Assembly: GCF_947500125.1 (NCBI RefSeq)
Contig: NZ_CANMRA010000017.1
Span: 1-64,000, forward strand
DNA length: 64,000 nucleotides
Direction: 5' to 3'
Origin: an uncultured Kocuria sp.
Lineage (GTDB): Bacteria; Actinomycetota; Actinomycetes; Actinomycetales; Micrococcaceae
The stretch's first letter is position 1. The number at the start of each line of letters is the position of its first letter. The notes under the pieces were generated by a model that searched no databases, was not told where the DNA came from, and was given only the letters and a program-made list of their open reading frames with translations. A program made the position numbers and the translations under genes. This document shows, piece by piece, positions 36,579 through 45,328 of the stretch.

Positions 36579-38567
36579 ATGCCCGCACACCACCGGTCCT
36601 CGAGATACGGCCGGTACACCGGAGGACCCGATCCGCTGGCCCCGCCGGTGGACCTGGCCGAGGCGCTCGAGGCCGTCTCCGAGGACGTCATGGCCGGGTA
36701 CTCGCCGGAGGAGGCGCTGCGCGAGTTCCTCCGGCGGGGCGGCCGCGGCCGGGACGGCCTCGACGACCTGTCCTGGCGCGTGCAGCAGCGGCGGCGCGAG
36801 CTCCTGAAGCGCCACAGCCTGGGCGGCACGCTCGAGGAGGCGAAGAAGCTGCTCGAGAAGGCGCTGCGCCTGGAGCGCGAGCAGTTCCTGCGGGACGCCC
36901 GGATGGACCCGATGGACCGCTCCTTCCGGGAGATGCAGCTCGACGGCCTGCCGAGCTCCACGGCCGCCGCCGTCAGCGAGCTCGCGTCCTACGACTGGCA
37001 GTCCGACTCCGCACGGGAGGCGTACGAGCAGATCAAGGACCTCCTCGGCCGCGAGATGCTGGACCAGCGCTTCGCGGGCATGAAGCAGGCCCTGGAGCAC
37101 GCCACGGACGCCGACCGGGAGGCCGTGGCGGAGATGCTGCGGGACCTCAACGAGCTGCTCGAGAAGCACGGGCGGGGCGAGGACACCGACCAGGACTTCC
37201 AGGACTTCATGGCGAAGCACGGGGACCACTTCCCCGAGAACCCGCAGTCGGTCGAGGAGCTGATCGACGCCATGGCCCGGCGCGCGGCGGCGGCCCAGCG
37301 GATGCTGAACTCCATGTCCCCCGAGCAGCGCCAGGAGCTGATGCAGCTCTCCGCCCAGGCGTTCGGCTCCCCCGAGCTGATGGACCAGCTCGGCCGGCTC
37401 GACGCGAACCTGCAGGGGCTGCGTCCCGGGGAGAACTGGGGCGGATCGGAGGACTTCGGGGGTCAGGACGGACTGGGACTCGGCGACGGCACGGGCGTGC
37501 TGCAGGACATCGCCGAGCTCGACGCGCTGGCCGAGCAGCTGGCGCAGCACCACCGGGGCGCCAACCTGGACGACATGGACCTCGACGCGCTCGCGCGCCA
37601 GCTGGGCGACGACGCCGCGGTGTCGGCCCGGACCCTCGCCGAGCTGGAGCGGGCGATGCGGGACAGCGGCTACCTGCAGCGCGGCGCGGACGGCGACCTG
37701 CGGCTCTCGCCCCGCGCGGTGCGGCGGATCGGCAAGGCGCTGCTGCGGGACGCCGCCCAGAACCTGTCCTCCCGGAGCGGTCAGCGCGACACCCGCCTCG
37801 CCGGAGCGGCCGGCGAGCCCTCCGGCGCCACCCGGGAATGGCAGTTCGGGGACGCCGAGCCGTGGGACACCACCCGCACCATCACCAACGCCATCCGGCG
37901 CACGGCGGCCGAGGGCGGCGACGCCCGGCAGGGGCTGCGCCTCGACGTCCGGGACATCGAGGTGGCCGAGACGGAGGCGCGCACGCAGGCCGCCGTCGTC
38001 CTCCTCGTGGACACCTCGTTCTCCATGGCCGCCGAGGGACGCTGGGTGCCCATGAAGCGCACGGCCCTGGCGCTCCACCACCTCGTCTCCACGCGGTTCC
38101 GCGGGGACCAGCTGCAGATCGTCGCCTTCGGCCGCTACGCCCGCGCGCTGCCGGTCGACGAGCTCACGGGGCTGCCGCCGGTGCGGGAGCAGGGCACCAA
38201 CCTGCACCACGGACTGCTGCTCGCCACGCGGTTCTTCCGCAAGCACCCGTCGATGCAGCCCGTCCTGCTCGTGGTCACCGACGGGGAGCCCACGGCGCAC
38301 CTGCTGCCCGACGGCGAGAGCTGGTTTTCCTGGCCCACGGCGCCGGAGACCCTGCGCGCCACGGTCGAGGAGCTCGACCGGCTGGGACGCATGGGGGCGC
38401 AGGCGACGTTCTTCCGGCTCGGCGACGACCCCGGGCTGGAGCGGTTCCTGCGGCGGATGGCCGAGCGGATCGGCGGGCGCGTGGTGGCCCCGGACCCGGG
38501 GGACCTGGGCTCCGCCGTCCTGGACGAGTACCTCAGCGCCCGCGCCGGGGACCCCGACGACCTCTGA
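36579..38567 (+). CDS. VWA domain protein (ChlD-like partner of the AAA+ ATPase)
   Basis: About 662 aa. Residues 1-440 are rich in charged helices with coiled-coil character (RREFLRRG-type segments, SLGGTLEEAKKLLEKALRLE, AEMLRDLNELLEKHGRGEDT). The C-terminal VWA domain begins near 465: VVLLVDTSFSMAAEGRW has the metal-binding D-x-S-x-S, and GTNLHHGLLLATRFF and LVVTDGEPTAHL complete the site. RBS GAGGGGG 6 bp before the ATG. Same strand and order as ChlI/ChlD pairs, so the two proteins probably form a complex. Confidence 0.85.
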   Translation: MPAHHRSSRYGRYTGGPDPLAPPVDLAEALEAVSEDVMAGYSPEEALREFLRRGGRGRDGLDDLSWRVQQRRRELLKRHSLGGTLEEAKKLLEKALRLEREQFLRDARMDPMDRSFREMQLDGLPSSTAAAVSELASYDWQSDSAREAYEQIKDLLGREMLDQRFAGMKQALEHATDADREAVAEMLRDLNELLEKHGRGEDTDQDFQDFMAKHGDHFPENPQSVEELIDAMARRAAAAQRMLNSMSPEQRQELMQLSAQAFGSPELMDQLGRLDANLQGLRPGENWGGSEDFGGQDGLGLGDGTGVLQDIAELDALAEQLAQHHRGANLDDMDLDALARQLGDDAAVSARTLAELERAMRDSGYLQRGADGDLRLSPRAVRRIGKALLRDAAQNLSSRSGQRDTRLAGAAGEPSGATREWQFGDAEPWDTTRTITNAIRRTAAEGGDARQGLRLDVRDIEVAETEARTQAAVVLLVDTSFSMAAEGRWVPMKRTALALHHLVSTRFRGDQLQIVAFGRYARALPVDELTGLPPVREQGTNLHHGLLLATRFFRKHPSMQPVLLVVTDGEPTAHLLPDGESWFSWPTAPETLRATVEELDRLGRMGAQATFFRLGDDPGLERFLRRMAERIGGRVVAPDPGDLGSAVLDEYLSARAGDPDDL

Positions 38568-38640
38568 CGCACGGCGTCGGCCGGTGAGGGGTGAGGTCGC
38601 GGGCCGCGTGCGACCCCCGGCGGCCCCGGTGGTCGGCAGG

Positions 38641-38708
38641 CCACGATCGGGGGCCGAGGACAGCGGGCCCGATCAGGGCCACGGACAGCGCGCCACGATC
38701 GGGGGCCG
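38641..38708. repeat. Direct 16-bp repeats between convergent genes
   Basis: CCACGATCGGGGGCCG occurs at 38641-38656 and again at 38693-38708. Between them GGGCCCGATCAGGGCC forms a weak hairpin. The region lies between the VWA stop and the end of the convergent DUF808 gene and may terminate both. Confidence 0.65.
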
Positions 38709-38711
38709 CGG

Positions 38712-39806
38712 TCACCGGGCCGCGGTGGAGCCCCCGTCGGCCGGAGGGGTGGGATCGGACGGGCCGGCCGGGGCGCCGCCGGACTCCCCCGGGGCGGCCG
38801 CGGCGGAGTGCTTCCCGTGCTGCTCGCCCTGCGCCTCGTGCGCGCCGTGGGCGGCGTGCTCGGCCTCGTGCTCGCCCTTGCCGAAGGGCAGCAGCTCCCA
38901 CACCAGCACCAGGACGGCGCCCCAGGCGAGGCCCAGGACCGCGGAGAAGAAGGTGTTCGTGAGCCACGCGAGCGCCGCGCCGAGACCGCCGGGGACGGCG
39001 TCGTGCACGAGGACCTCGAGGTGGTGCACGGCCTCGTAGGGGGCGTGCCAGCCCAGCTCGTCGAGGCCCACGAGGATGATGTGCCCGCCCACCCAGAGCA
39101 TGGCGGCGGTGCCCACGACCGAGATGACGGTGAGCAGTCCGGGCATGCCCTTGACCAGGCCGTGGCCGATCTTCTGCGTGGTCGGCGAGGACCGTTCGGC
39201 CAGGTGCAGACCGAAGTCGTCCATGCGGATGATCAGGGCAACCACCCCGTAGACCAGGACGGTGATGCCGATGGCCACGACCACCAGGATGGCCGCCCGG
39301 GAGAGCAGCGGTTCACCGGCCACCTCGTTGAGGGAGATGACCATGATCTCGGCCGAGAGGATCAGGTCGGTGCGCACCGCGCCCCCGACCATCGTGTCCT
39401 CCGCGTCCTTGCCCTTCTCCACCACGGGGGTCTTGGTCTTGGCCCCGTGGCCCGAGAGCTTGGACCAGATCTTCTCGGCGCCCTCGAAGCACAGGTAGCT
39501 GCCGCCGAGCATGAGGATCGGGGTCAGCAGCCACGGGGCGAACTGGCTCAGCAGCAGGATGACCGGGAGGATGAAGATCAGCTTGTTGCGGAACGAGCCC
39601 TTGGTGATGCGCCAGATGATGGGCAGCTCGCGCGCCGGGGAGACGTCCTGGACGTACTGCGGGGTCACGGCGGTGTCGTCCACGACGACGCCCGCCGCCT
39701 TCATGCTCGCCCGCCCCGCGGCCGCGCCGATGTCGTCCACGGAGGCGGCGGTGACGCGGGCCAGGGCGGCGACGTCGTCCAGCAGGGCGATCAGACCGCC
39801 GCTCAT
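38712..39806 (-). CDS. DUF808 (YedI-like) membrane protein
   Basis: About 364 aa. GGLIALLDDVAALARVTAAS at the N-terminus and then DDIGAAAGRASMKAAGVVVD are hallmarks of DUF808. Several membrane segments follow (e.g. LIFILPVILLLSQFAPWLLT, AAILVVVAIGITVLVYGVVA). The C-terminal 45 residues are His/Glu/Ala-rich (KGEHEAEHAAHGAHEAQGEQ), a possible metal-binding or disordered tail. No function is assigned to the family. The ATG overlaps the stop of a leaderless 20-aa uORF by ATGA. Confidence 0.85.
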   Translation of the reverse strand: MSGGLIALLDDVAALARVTAASVDDIGAAAGRASMKAAGVVVDDTAVTPQYVQDVSPARELPIIWRITKGSFRNKLIFILPVILLLSQFAPWLLTPILMLGGSYLCFEGAEKIWSKLSGHGAKTKTPVVEKGKDAEDTMVGGAVRTDLILSAEIMVISLNEVAGEPLLSRAAILVVVAIGITVLVYGVVALIIRMDDFGLHLAERSSPTTQKIGHGLVKGMPGLLTVISVVGTAAMLWVGGHIILVGLDELGWHAPYEAVHHLEVLVHDAVPGGLGAALAWLTNTFFSAVLGLAWGAVLVLVWELLPFGKGEHEAEHAAHGAHEAQGEQHGKHSAAAAPGESGGAPAGPSDPTPPADGGSTAAR

Positions 39807-39865
39807 CGGAGGACCTCCGGCGCGGTCTCGGCAGGGGCGGGCGGCGCCGCGGTGGTGATCAGCAT
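39803..39865 (-). CDS. Leaderless 20-aa uORF coupled to DUF808
   Basis: ATG at 39865, product MLITTAAPPAPAETAPEVLR. The -10-like TACTCT (minus strand 39877-39872) is 6 bp upstream, so the transcript probably starts at this ATG. The TGA overlaps the DUF808 ATG as ATGA (39806-39803). The DUF808 start itself lacks a clear Shine-Dalgarno sequence other than the GAGG inside this uORF (GCCGGAGGTCCTCCG), so ribosomes may arrive through the uORF. A role as a regulatory peptide is possible but unproven. Confidence 0.5.
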   Translation of the reverse strand: MLITTAAPPAPAETAPEVLR

Positions 39866-39974
39866 GTTGACAGAGTAGAGCTTCGAAGGCCCGGATGCTC
39901 CCGTGCGGGTCGAACGGGCCGGTGTCCCGCCGTTCCCGCCGGCGTCGGGTCGAGGTCCGGGCGCGGCGCGGGCC

Positions 39975-40904
39975 TCAGGCCTCCGGGTCCACGACGCCGA
40001 CGGCGACGGCGAGGTCCTGCCAGGACATGCCCACGCCCTTGAAGACGTTGGGGGCGTCGTCGCGGCGGGCCACCGCCCCGGTGACCACGTCCCGCACCGG
40101 CACCAGGGCGTCCCCGGCGAGCGTCCCCTCCTCCACGGCCAGGACGACGTCGCCGGCCTCCCGCAGCGCCGTGGCGACGTCCTCGACCACCACCAGGGAC
40201 CGGCCCATGAGACCGGCGTCCAGCTCGCGCCGGTCACTCTCGTGCGAGCCCATGGCCACGACGCAGGCGCCGTCGCGGACCAGGGAGCCGTCGAAGAGGG
40301 GTGCGGGCGCGGACGTCGCGCACACCACGATGTCGGCGCGGGCGACGTCGCCGGTCGTGCCGGCCACGATCTCGGGCCCCAGGGCGGAGAGCTCCTCGAG
40401 GACGGCACGGACCTTCCCGGGGCTGCGTCCGACCACCGTGACGCGGGCGAGGTCGCGGATCCCGGCGAACGCCCGGACGTGGCCGACCGCCTGCGGTCCC
40501 GTGCCGAGGACCACCAGGTGCGCGGCGTCCGGCGGCGCCAGGGCGTCGGCGGCCACGGCGGAGACGGCCGGGGTGCGCAGGGCCGTGAGGGCCGAGCCCT
40601 CCAGCAGCGCCCGGACGGTCAGGGTCGCGGTGTCCATCAGGACGTAGACCGCCTGGATCCGCGGCAGGCCCCGGGCCGGGTTGTCCGGGGCCACGGAGGC
40701 GACCTTGACACCGGTCCAGGCCGAGATCGTCGAGGGCATCAGCAGCAGGTGCCCGGATCCGGCCGGGGCGCTGGTCCGGGCCGGGTCCGTCGCGGGGTCG
40801 AAGCCCTCGACCAGGGCCTTCTGGATCAGCCGCCGGGCGCGGTCGGCCGGGACCCGTTCGGCGATCTGCGCGGCGGTGTACCAGGTGGGCTGGACGTCGT
40901 TCAT
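39975..40904 (-). CDS. Ornithine cyclodeaminase/mu-crystallin family protein
   Basis: About 309 aa. Motifs: LLMPSTISAWTGVKVASVAP near residue 55, ALLEGSALTALRTPAVSAVA near 100, the NAD site LVVLGTGPQAVGHVRAFAGI near 132, and FDGSLVRDGACVVAMGSHES near 205. Members include ornithine cyclodeaminase, alanine dehydrogenase and imine reductases; the exact substrate cannot be read from the sequence. It lies downstream of the amidotransferase-like gene, but a strong hairpin separates them, so read-through is likely limited. Confidence 0.83.
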   Translation of the reverse strand: MNDVQPTWYTAAQIAERVPADRARRLIQKALVEGFDPATDPARTSAPAGSGHLLLMPSTISAWTGVKVASVAPDNPARGLPRIQAVYVLMDTATLTVRALLEGSALTALRTPAVSAVAADALAPPDAAHLVVLGTGPQAVGHVRAFAGIRDLARVTVVGRSPGKVRAVLEELSALGPEIVAGTTGDVARADIVVCATSAPAPLFDGSLVRDGACVVAMGSHESDRRELDAGLMGRSLVVVEDVATALREAGDVVLAVEEGTLAGDALVPVRDVVTGAVARRDDAPNVFKGVGMSWQDLAVAVGVVDPEA

Positions 40905-40991
40905 CGGGGGACCTCCGCAGCGGTCGGGTCGGGACGTCGCCGGCGGCGCAGCGGCGCTGCCTCGAATGCCGTCCCGCTCCGTCGGCCGTGC

Positions 40992-41034
40992 GCCCGTCCG
41001 TGCCGCGGCAAGGGCCTGCGCGGCACGGACGGGC
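40992..41034 (-). terminator. Perfect 16-bp stem hairpin
   Basis: GCCCGTCCGTGCCGCG (40992-41007) pairs exactly with 41019-41034 around an 11-nt loop, 12 bp beyond the stop of the amidotransferase-like gene and upstream of the cyclodeaminase start. Confidence 0.8.
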
Positions 41035-41046
41035 GGCGGGACGGGT

Positions 41047-41874
41047 TCACGCGGCCACCAGCGAGACCTCCGGGGTGCGGTGCCGGGCGGAGCCGGCGTG
41101 GTCCACGAAGGCGGAGAACAGTCTCCGTCGATCCGCCCCCGGAGCGTGGGAGTCCTCCGGGTGCCACTGCACACCGATGGTCCAGGTGCGGTCACGGTGC
41201 TCCGTCGCCTCGACCATGCCGTCCTCGGCCACCGCGGTGACCCGCAGACCGGGGGCCACGACGCCCACCGCTTGGTGGTGGTGGGACCGGACGGTGAGCC
41301 GCCGGGCGCCGTAGACACCCGCCAGCATGCTCTCCGGCTCCAGCGTGACCTCCTCCTCCGTGCACACGGCCTCCCCGGGCTCGCCCCGGTGCCGGTGCCA
41401 GGTGTCCAGGTGGGCGATGAGGGTCCCCCCGCAGGCCAGGTTGAGCAGCTGGGATCCCCTGCCGACGGCCAGCAGCGGGACGTCACGGCCCAGGCTCTGG
41501 TCGATGAGCTGCAGGGTGTAGAGGTCAGCGCGTCGGTCCACCCCGTACTCGTGGGGCACGGGGCCCTCCACGCCGTAGAGGGAGGCGTCGACGTCCCCGC
41601 CTCCGAGGACCAGCACCCCGTCCGCGGCCGCGGTGACGGCGGGATCGGGCAGCTGCCGGGCACTGGAGTCGACCAGGACCGGGCGGGCCCCGGCGTCGAC
41701 CAGGGTCTGCAGGGCGGTGCGGGTGAGGCGGCGCATCAGATCCCGGGCCTCAGGAGTGAGGCCGGGGAAGTTCAGCGAGACCACGACGGCCACGGTGGGC
41801 GCTGCGGCCCGCAGACTCCACAGCCCCACGGGGGTCACCTCGTGCTCATTAAGACGAACAGTCCGGTGGTTCAT
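41047..41874 (-). CDS. Class I amidotransferase-like protein (PuuD family) lacking the nucleophile Cys
   Basis: About 275 aa. The fold resembles gamma-glutamyl-GABA hydrolases: GVLVLGGGDVDASLYG near residue 86, PLLAVGRGSQLLNLACGGTL (133-152), SHHHQAVGVVAPGLRV near 197, and GVQWHPEDS with His238 and Glu240. In active enzymes the 137-140 segment reads I-C-R-G; here it is V-Gly138-R-G, codon GGC on the minus strand, one base from the Cys codon TGC. His and Glu of the triad remain. The protein may bind but not hydrolyse its ligand, or be inactive. AGGAG lies 8 bp before the ATG. Confidence 0.8.
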   Translation of the reverse strand: MNHRTVRLNEHEVTPVGLWSLRAAAPTVAVVVSLNFPGLTPEARDLMRRLTRTALQTLVDAGARPVLVDSSARQLPDPAVTAAADGVLVLGGGDVDASLYGVEGPVPHEYGVDRRADLYTLQLIDQSLGRDVPLLAVGRGSQLLNLACGGTLIAHLDTWHRHRGEPGEAVCTEEEVTLEPESMLAGVYGARRLTVRSHHHQAVGVVAPGLRVTAVAEDGMVEATEHRDRTWTIGVQWHPEDSHAPGADRRRLFSAFVDHAGSARHRTPEVSLVAA

Positions 41875-42189
41875 GCGATCATCTCCTGTTCGATCATGAG
41901 GTCTTCGTTCTGGGTGAAGGGTGGTCGTCCTCGTGCTGGCACCTCGGACAAATTCGCCTGTCGAAGGTGATGCGGATCACTCTGCCCGAGCCGACAAGGC
42001 CGCGTCCCCCCTCGGGGAAAAGAAGATTCCCGAATATTCGCGGTCGACGAAAATCGGCGTCACCGCCGCGGACACCGGTCACGAGCGGCGGCCACGCCCC
42101 TGTGCGCCCGGTGTCAGCACCGGGGAGGACAGCTCATCGTCACACTGTTCAATGCACTTCCACGGACCTCGGCCACATGCCTAGTCTGA
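41875..42189. promoter_or_regulatory. Divergent upstream region with palindromes
   Basis: About 315 bp without a gene. It is AT-richer than its surroundings. CGAATATTCG (42031-42040) is a perfect 10-bp palindrome. Two GATCAT hexamers lie just upstream of the minus-strand gene (plus-strand contexts GCGATCATCTCC and TTCGATCATGAGG). TAGTCT at 42182-42187 may be a -10 for plus-strand transcription. These could be binding sites for a regulator of the amidotransferase-like gene. Confidence 0.4.
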
Positions 42190-42204
42190 GTGATCATCGC
42201 CGGA

Positions 42205-42212
42205 CCCCCCCC
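42205..42212. repeat. Run of eight C, possible frameshift site
   Basis: Eight consecutive C follow GGA. With seven C a frame from GTG 42190 would join the frame of the gene annotated at 42353 without a stop and add 54 residues. Homopolymers are common places for sequencing error or slippage. Confidence 0.5.
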
Positions 42213-42352
42213 GGTCCGGCGATGCGGCCCAGCCCCAGGCCGCCCCCTCCCCCTGCGCACAGGAAGAAGGCATCATCCCCTCCGCCTCCGGGGCGCTGGC
42301 CGTCGAGCTGCACCCCCACTCCCCCACCCGATGGATCGCCACCTACTACCCC

Positions 42353-42694
42353 ATGAACGAGACCCCGGCGGGACGCTGGGCCGAGGTCACCTGGCCCCTG
42401 CACCAGGTGCTGGTACCCCTCCCCGTCGATCCCGCGGAGACGGCACGGTGGCTGGAGGTGCGCAGCGCCGATCCCGACCACCCCTGCTACGCCCGCCACC
42501 AGGCCTGGGCGCACCGCCTGGCCGCCGGGTACACCGCGGCGCTGGCCGCCTTCGACGCCGACTCCGCCGACGGGCCGCGGTCGCTCCACGAGGCGTTGCG
42601 GCGCACCGACGTCACGACCGTCGTTCCCGCCGGGCAGCTGTCGGAGTGGGTGCTCGACGACCTCGAGGACGAGACCTCGGACGCCCGCCGCTAA
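42353..42694 (+). CDS. Hypothetical protein, start uncertain
   Basis: 113 aa if the ATG at 42353 is used, but no RBS precedes it. The same frame is open back to 42194 with protein-like sequence immediately upstream (ALAVELHPHSPTRWIATYYP). The reading frame before that lacks any ATG or GTG, and the C-run at 42205-42212 suggests the true start is GTG 42190 with a frameshift between. The product is soluble and acidic, with HHE-like segments (RHQAWAHRLAAGYTAALAAF). No family is recognised. Confidence 0.5.
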   Translation: MNETPAGRWAEVTWPLHQVLVPLPVDPAETARWLEVRSADPDHPCYARHQAWAHRLAAGYTAALAAFDADSADGPRSLHEALRRTDVTTVVPAGQLSEWVLDDLEDETSDARR

Positions 42695-42839
42695 CCGGGA
42701 CGGCACCGTCCGCCGCGGTGGTGCGGGTGCCGCAACCACAGGGACGCACCGGACCCTCGTCCGGTGGGGTACACTCTGGTCCTTCCGTGCAGAACCACCC
42801 TGCACAGCACCACCCCGTTCCAGGAGGACGCACCACATC

Positions 42840-43145
42840 ATGGCCACCGACTACGACGCTCCGCGCACCCGACCCGAGGACGAGCCGGCCAACGAGTCCC
42901 TGGAAGCGATCCAGGTCCAGCGCAGCGCCACCACCCAGACCGCGGTCATCGACGCCGAGGACTTCGACACCGCCGAGGGCATCGACCTGCCGGGGGCGGA
43001 TCTCTCCCACGAGGAGCTCACCGTGGCCGTCGTCCCCGAGCAGGCCGACGAGTTCACCTGCGGCTCCTGCTTCCTGGTCCGCCACCGCTCCCAGCTCGCC
43101 CGTCAGAAGAACGGGACCAGCTACTGCACCGACTGCGAGGGCTGA
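42840..43145 (+). CDS. DUF4193 family protein
   Basis: About 101 aa. Acidic N-terminal half (DYDAPRTRPEDEPANESLEA, SATTQTAVIDAEDFDTAEGI) and a C-terminal Cys4 zinc-ribbon-like pair (FTCGSCFLVRHRSQLA ... YCTDCEG). This is the layout of DUF4193, a small protein widespread in actinobacteria whose role is unknown. AGGAGG at 42822-42827 is 12 bp before the ATG. TACACT (42770-42775) is a good -10. Confidence 0.88.
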   Translation: MATDYDAPRTRPEDEPANESLEAIQVQRSATTQTAVIDAEDFDTAEGIDLPGADLSHEELTVAVVPEQADEFTCGSCFLVRHRSQLARQKNGTSYCTDCEG

Positions 43146-43717
43146 GCCCGGCCCCCTCCGGCAGGACCGGCGGCCCGGGGTCCTCGGGGAACTCCGGGTG
43201 CTGGGGCGCCGCGGCGGGTCACGATGGCCGCCGCGACCTCCCGGGATCGCCGGTCGAGGCCGGGACAACCGTGGGTCCTTTCCTTCGGGACGCCCACCGT
43301 GAGGCATCCCTGGTGTCGTTCCTATCGCGGCCCGGCCTGAGGTGACAAGAGCCGCGGTCGCTCCGGATCCGGCTCTGCCGTCCCCGGGTGGGGAACCCGA
43401 CGGCGCCGCGGCCGGGCCACGGTCCGTCCCCGCCCACCCGTGCCCCGGGCCGGGACCGATGCTCTCGCGGTCCCCGACCGCCCGGGGCAGACCGCGGTCG
43501 GCGGGCCCCGGCCGCGGTCGGCGAGGAGCGGATACGCTGGGCTCAACAGCACGCTGTGGCGACGACCGGTCGAATCCACCCCTCCGAGAGGCAGGGGTCC
43601 ACAGGATCTCGGGCCGGGCCTTCCGCCGGATCGGACCGAGGAGTTCCGGACCAGCATCCAGGCCGTCGAACCAGCGGAGCGGCCGCGTTGCACCACTCAC
43701 TTGACGGGAGTCGAACC
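43146..43717. other. Gene-free region upstream of the decarboxylase gene
   Basis: About 570 bp with no convincing gene on either strand. TACGCT (43533-43538) is a likely -10 for the decarboxylase, leaving a leader of about 175 nt. CCGCGGTCGGCG is repeated around 43492 and 43512. No tRNA or riboswitch was recognised. Confidence 0.45.
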
Positions 43718-45310
43718 ATGGCAGACGGCAGGACAGTCCTGGAGGCCTCCGCGGACCTGTTCCGTGCGCACGGAATGACCCTGATCTTCGGCAACCCGGG
43801 GTCCAACGAGCTGCCCTTCCTGGCCGGGTTGGGCGAGGACTTCGACTTCGTGCTGGGACTGCACGAGCAGGTGGTGGTGGGCATGGCCGAGGGCTACTCC
43901 CGTGCCACCGGCAAGCCGGTCCTGGTCAACCTGCACGCCGCGTCCGGTACCGGCAACGCCATGGGCGCGCTGACCAACGCCCGGTATGCGCACGTGCCGC
44001 TGGTGCTGCTGGCGGGCCAGCAGGTGCGGCGCACGGTCGGGCAGGAAGCCATGCTCGCCAACATGGAGGCGGGGATGCTGACCTACCCGCTGACCAAGTA
44101 TGCGCACGAGCCCCTGTCCGCCACGGATGTGCCGCGCACGCTCTCCCAGGCCGTGCTCGAGGCCACCACCCATCCACGAGGTCCTGTCTACGTGTCGGTC
44201 CCCCTGGACGACTGGGGCGAACCGGCCCTTGCCGATGACGCCCTGCTCCTCGAACGCACGGTGACCACCGCGGGTGGGCTGCCCGATCGGATCGCCCGTG
44301 AGCTGGTCGCCGCCGTCGACGACGCCCGGAGCCCGGCGCTGGTGCTGGGCCCCCAGGTCGACGCGGCCGCGGTCGCGGATCCTGCGGTCTTCGCTGCCGT
44401 GCTCCGGCTGGCCGAGCACGCCGACGCGACGGTGTACGTGGCGCCGTCCCCGTCCCGGGCACCGTTCCCCACCACCCACCCCAACTTCGGCGGCGTCATG
44501 GTCCCGGGCATCGACTCGGTGCGCCGCCAGCTGGCCGGGCACGACACGGTGCTCGTGCTCGGCGCACCGGTGTTCCGGTACCACCGGTGGGAGCCGGGGG
44601 ACTACCTCGAGCCGGGCACGCAGGTCTGGCAGGTGACGCAGGACCCGTCCGAGGCCACCCGCGCCCCCTTCGGCCGGGCGGTCGTCGCCGATGTCGCCGA
44701 CGCCGTCACCGTGCTGGCCGAGGGCGTGCGGGACCGCGGTGCTCGGCGTCCGGAGCGCCGGTTGCCCGCGGCGAGGACCTCCCCCGAGGGGATGACGGGA
44801 ACAGAGATCCTGGAGGTCCTGAACCAGCACGTCGACGACCGCGTCGTCTACGTCAACGAGACCACCACCCTCGACCTGGAATATCTCGAGCGGGTCGCCG
44901 TCGACCGACCGGGCGGGTATCACTTCCCAGCCTCCGGCGGCCTCGGCTTCGGCCTGCCGGCCGCCGTCGGGATCTCCCTGGCCGTGCCGGCGGCGACCGT
45001 CGTGGCCACGGTCGGCGACGGGTCCGCCAACTACGGCATCACCGCGCTGTACACGGCGGCGCAGCGGGCCACCCGCACCGTGTTCGTGATCGTCAACAAC
45101 TCCGGATACGGCGCGCTGGCCGGATTCGCCCAGCGCATGGGCGTGCCCGACGTGCCGGGCCTGGTCCTGGGCGAGATCGACTTCGTGTCCCTCGCCCAGG
45201 GATACGGGGTGCCCGCCACCCGCACCACCACCCGGGCGGAGTTCGAGGAGGCCTACCAGAAGGCTCTGCGGGCGGACGGCCCTGCCCTCATCGACGCCCG
45301 GGTGGTGTGA
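43718..45310 (+). CDS. mdlC: Benzoylformate decarboxylase-like ThDP enzyme
   Basis: About 530 aa. IFGNPGSNELPFLAGLGEDF near residue 23 and NLHAASGTGNAMGALTNARY near 71 follow P. putida benzoylformate decarboxylase closely. Catalytic residues of that enzyme are kept: Ser29 (its Ser26), Glu50 (Glu47), His73 (His70), and the His in PTTHPNFGGV (His281). The ThDP motif is GDGSANYGITALYTAAQ near 435. It should decarboxylate benzoylformate or a related aryl 2-oxo acid to the aldehyde. No mandelate dehydrogenase or aldehyde dehydrogenase for that route lies in the window. GGGAG is 7 bp upstream of the ATG. Confidence 0.88.
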   Translation: MADGRTVLEASADLFRAHGMTLIFGNPGSNELPFLAGLGEDFDFVLGLHEQVVVGMAEGYSRATGKPVLVNLHAASGTGNAMGALTNARYAHVPLVLLAGQQVRRTVGQEAMLANMEAGMLTYPLTKYAHEPLSATDVPRTLSQAVLEATTHPRGPVYVSVPLDDWGEPALADDALLLERTVTTAGGLPDRIARELVAAVDDARSPALVLGPQVDAAAVADPAVFAAVLRLAEHADATVYVAPSPSRAPFPTTHPNFGGVMVPGIDSVRRQLAGHDTVLVLGAPVFRYHRWEPGDYLEPGTQVWQVTQDPSEATRAPFGRAVVADVADAVTVLAEGVRDRGARRPERRLPAARTSPEGMTGTEILEVLNQHVDDRVVYVNETTTLDLEYLERVAVDRPGGYHFPASGGLGFGLPAAVGISLAVPAATVVATVGDGSANYGITALYTAAQRATRTVFVIVNNSGYGALAGFAQRMGVPDVPGLVLGEIDFVSLAQGYGVPATRTTTRAEFEEAYQKALRADGPALIDARVV

Positions 45311-45328
45311 GGCCCGGGACCGGCTCCT

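Noticed and set aside
43146-43717. Riboswitch or small RNA upstream of the benzoylformate decarboxylase
   Set aside because: A long leader is likely, but I could not find a conserved aptamer pattern or a convincing terminator/antiterminator pair.
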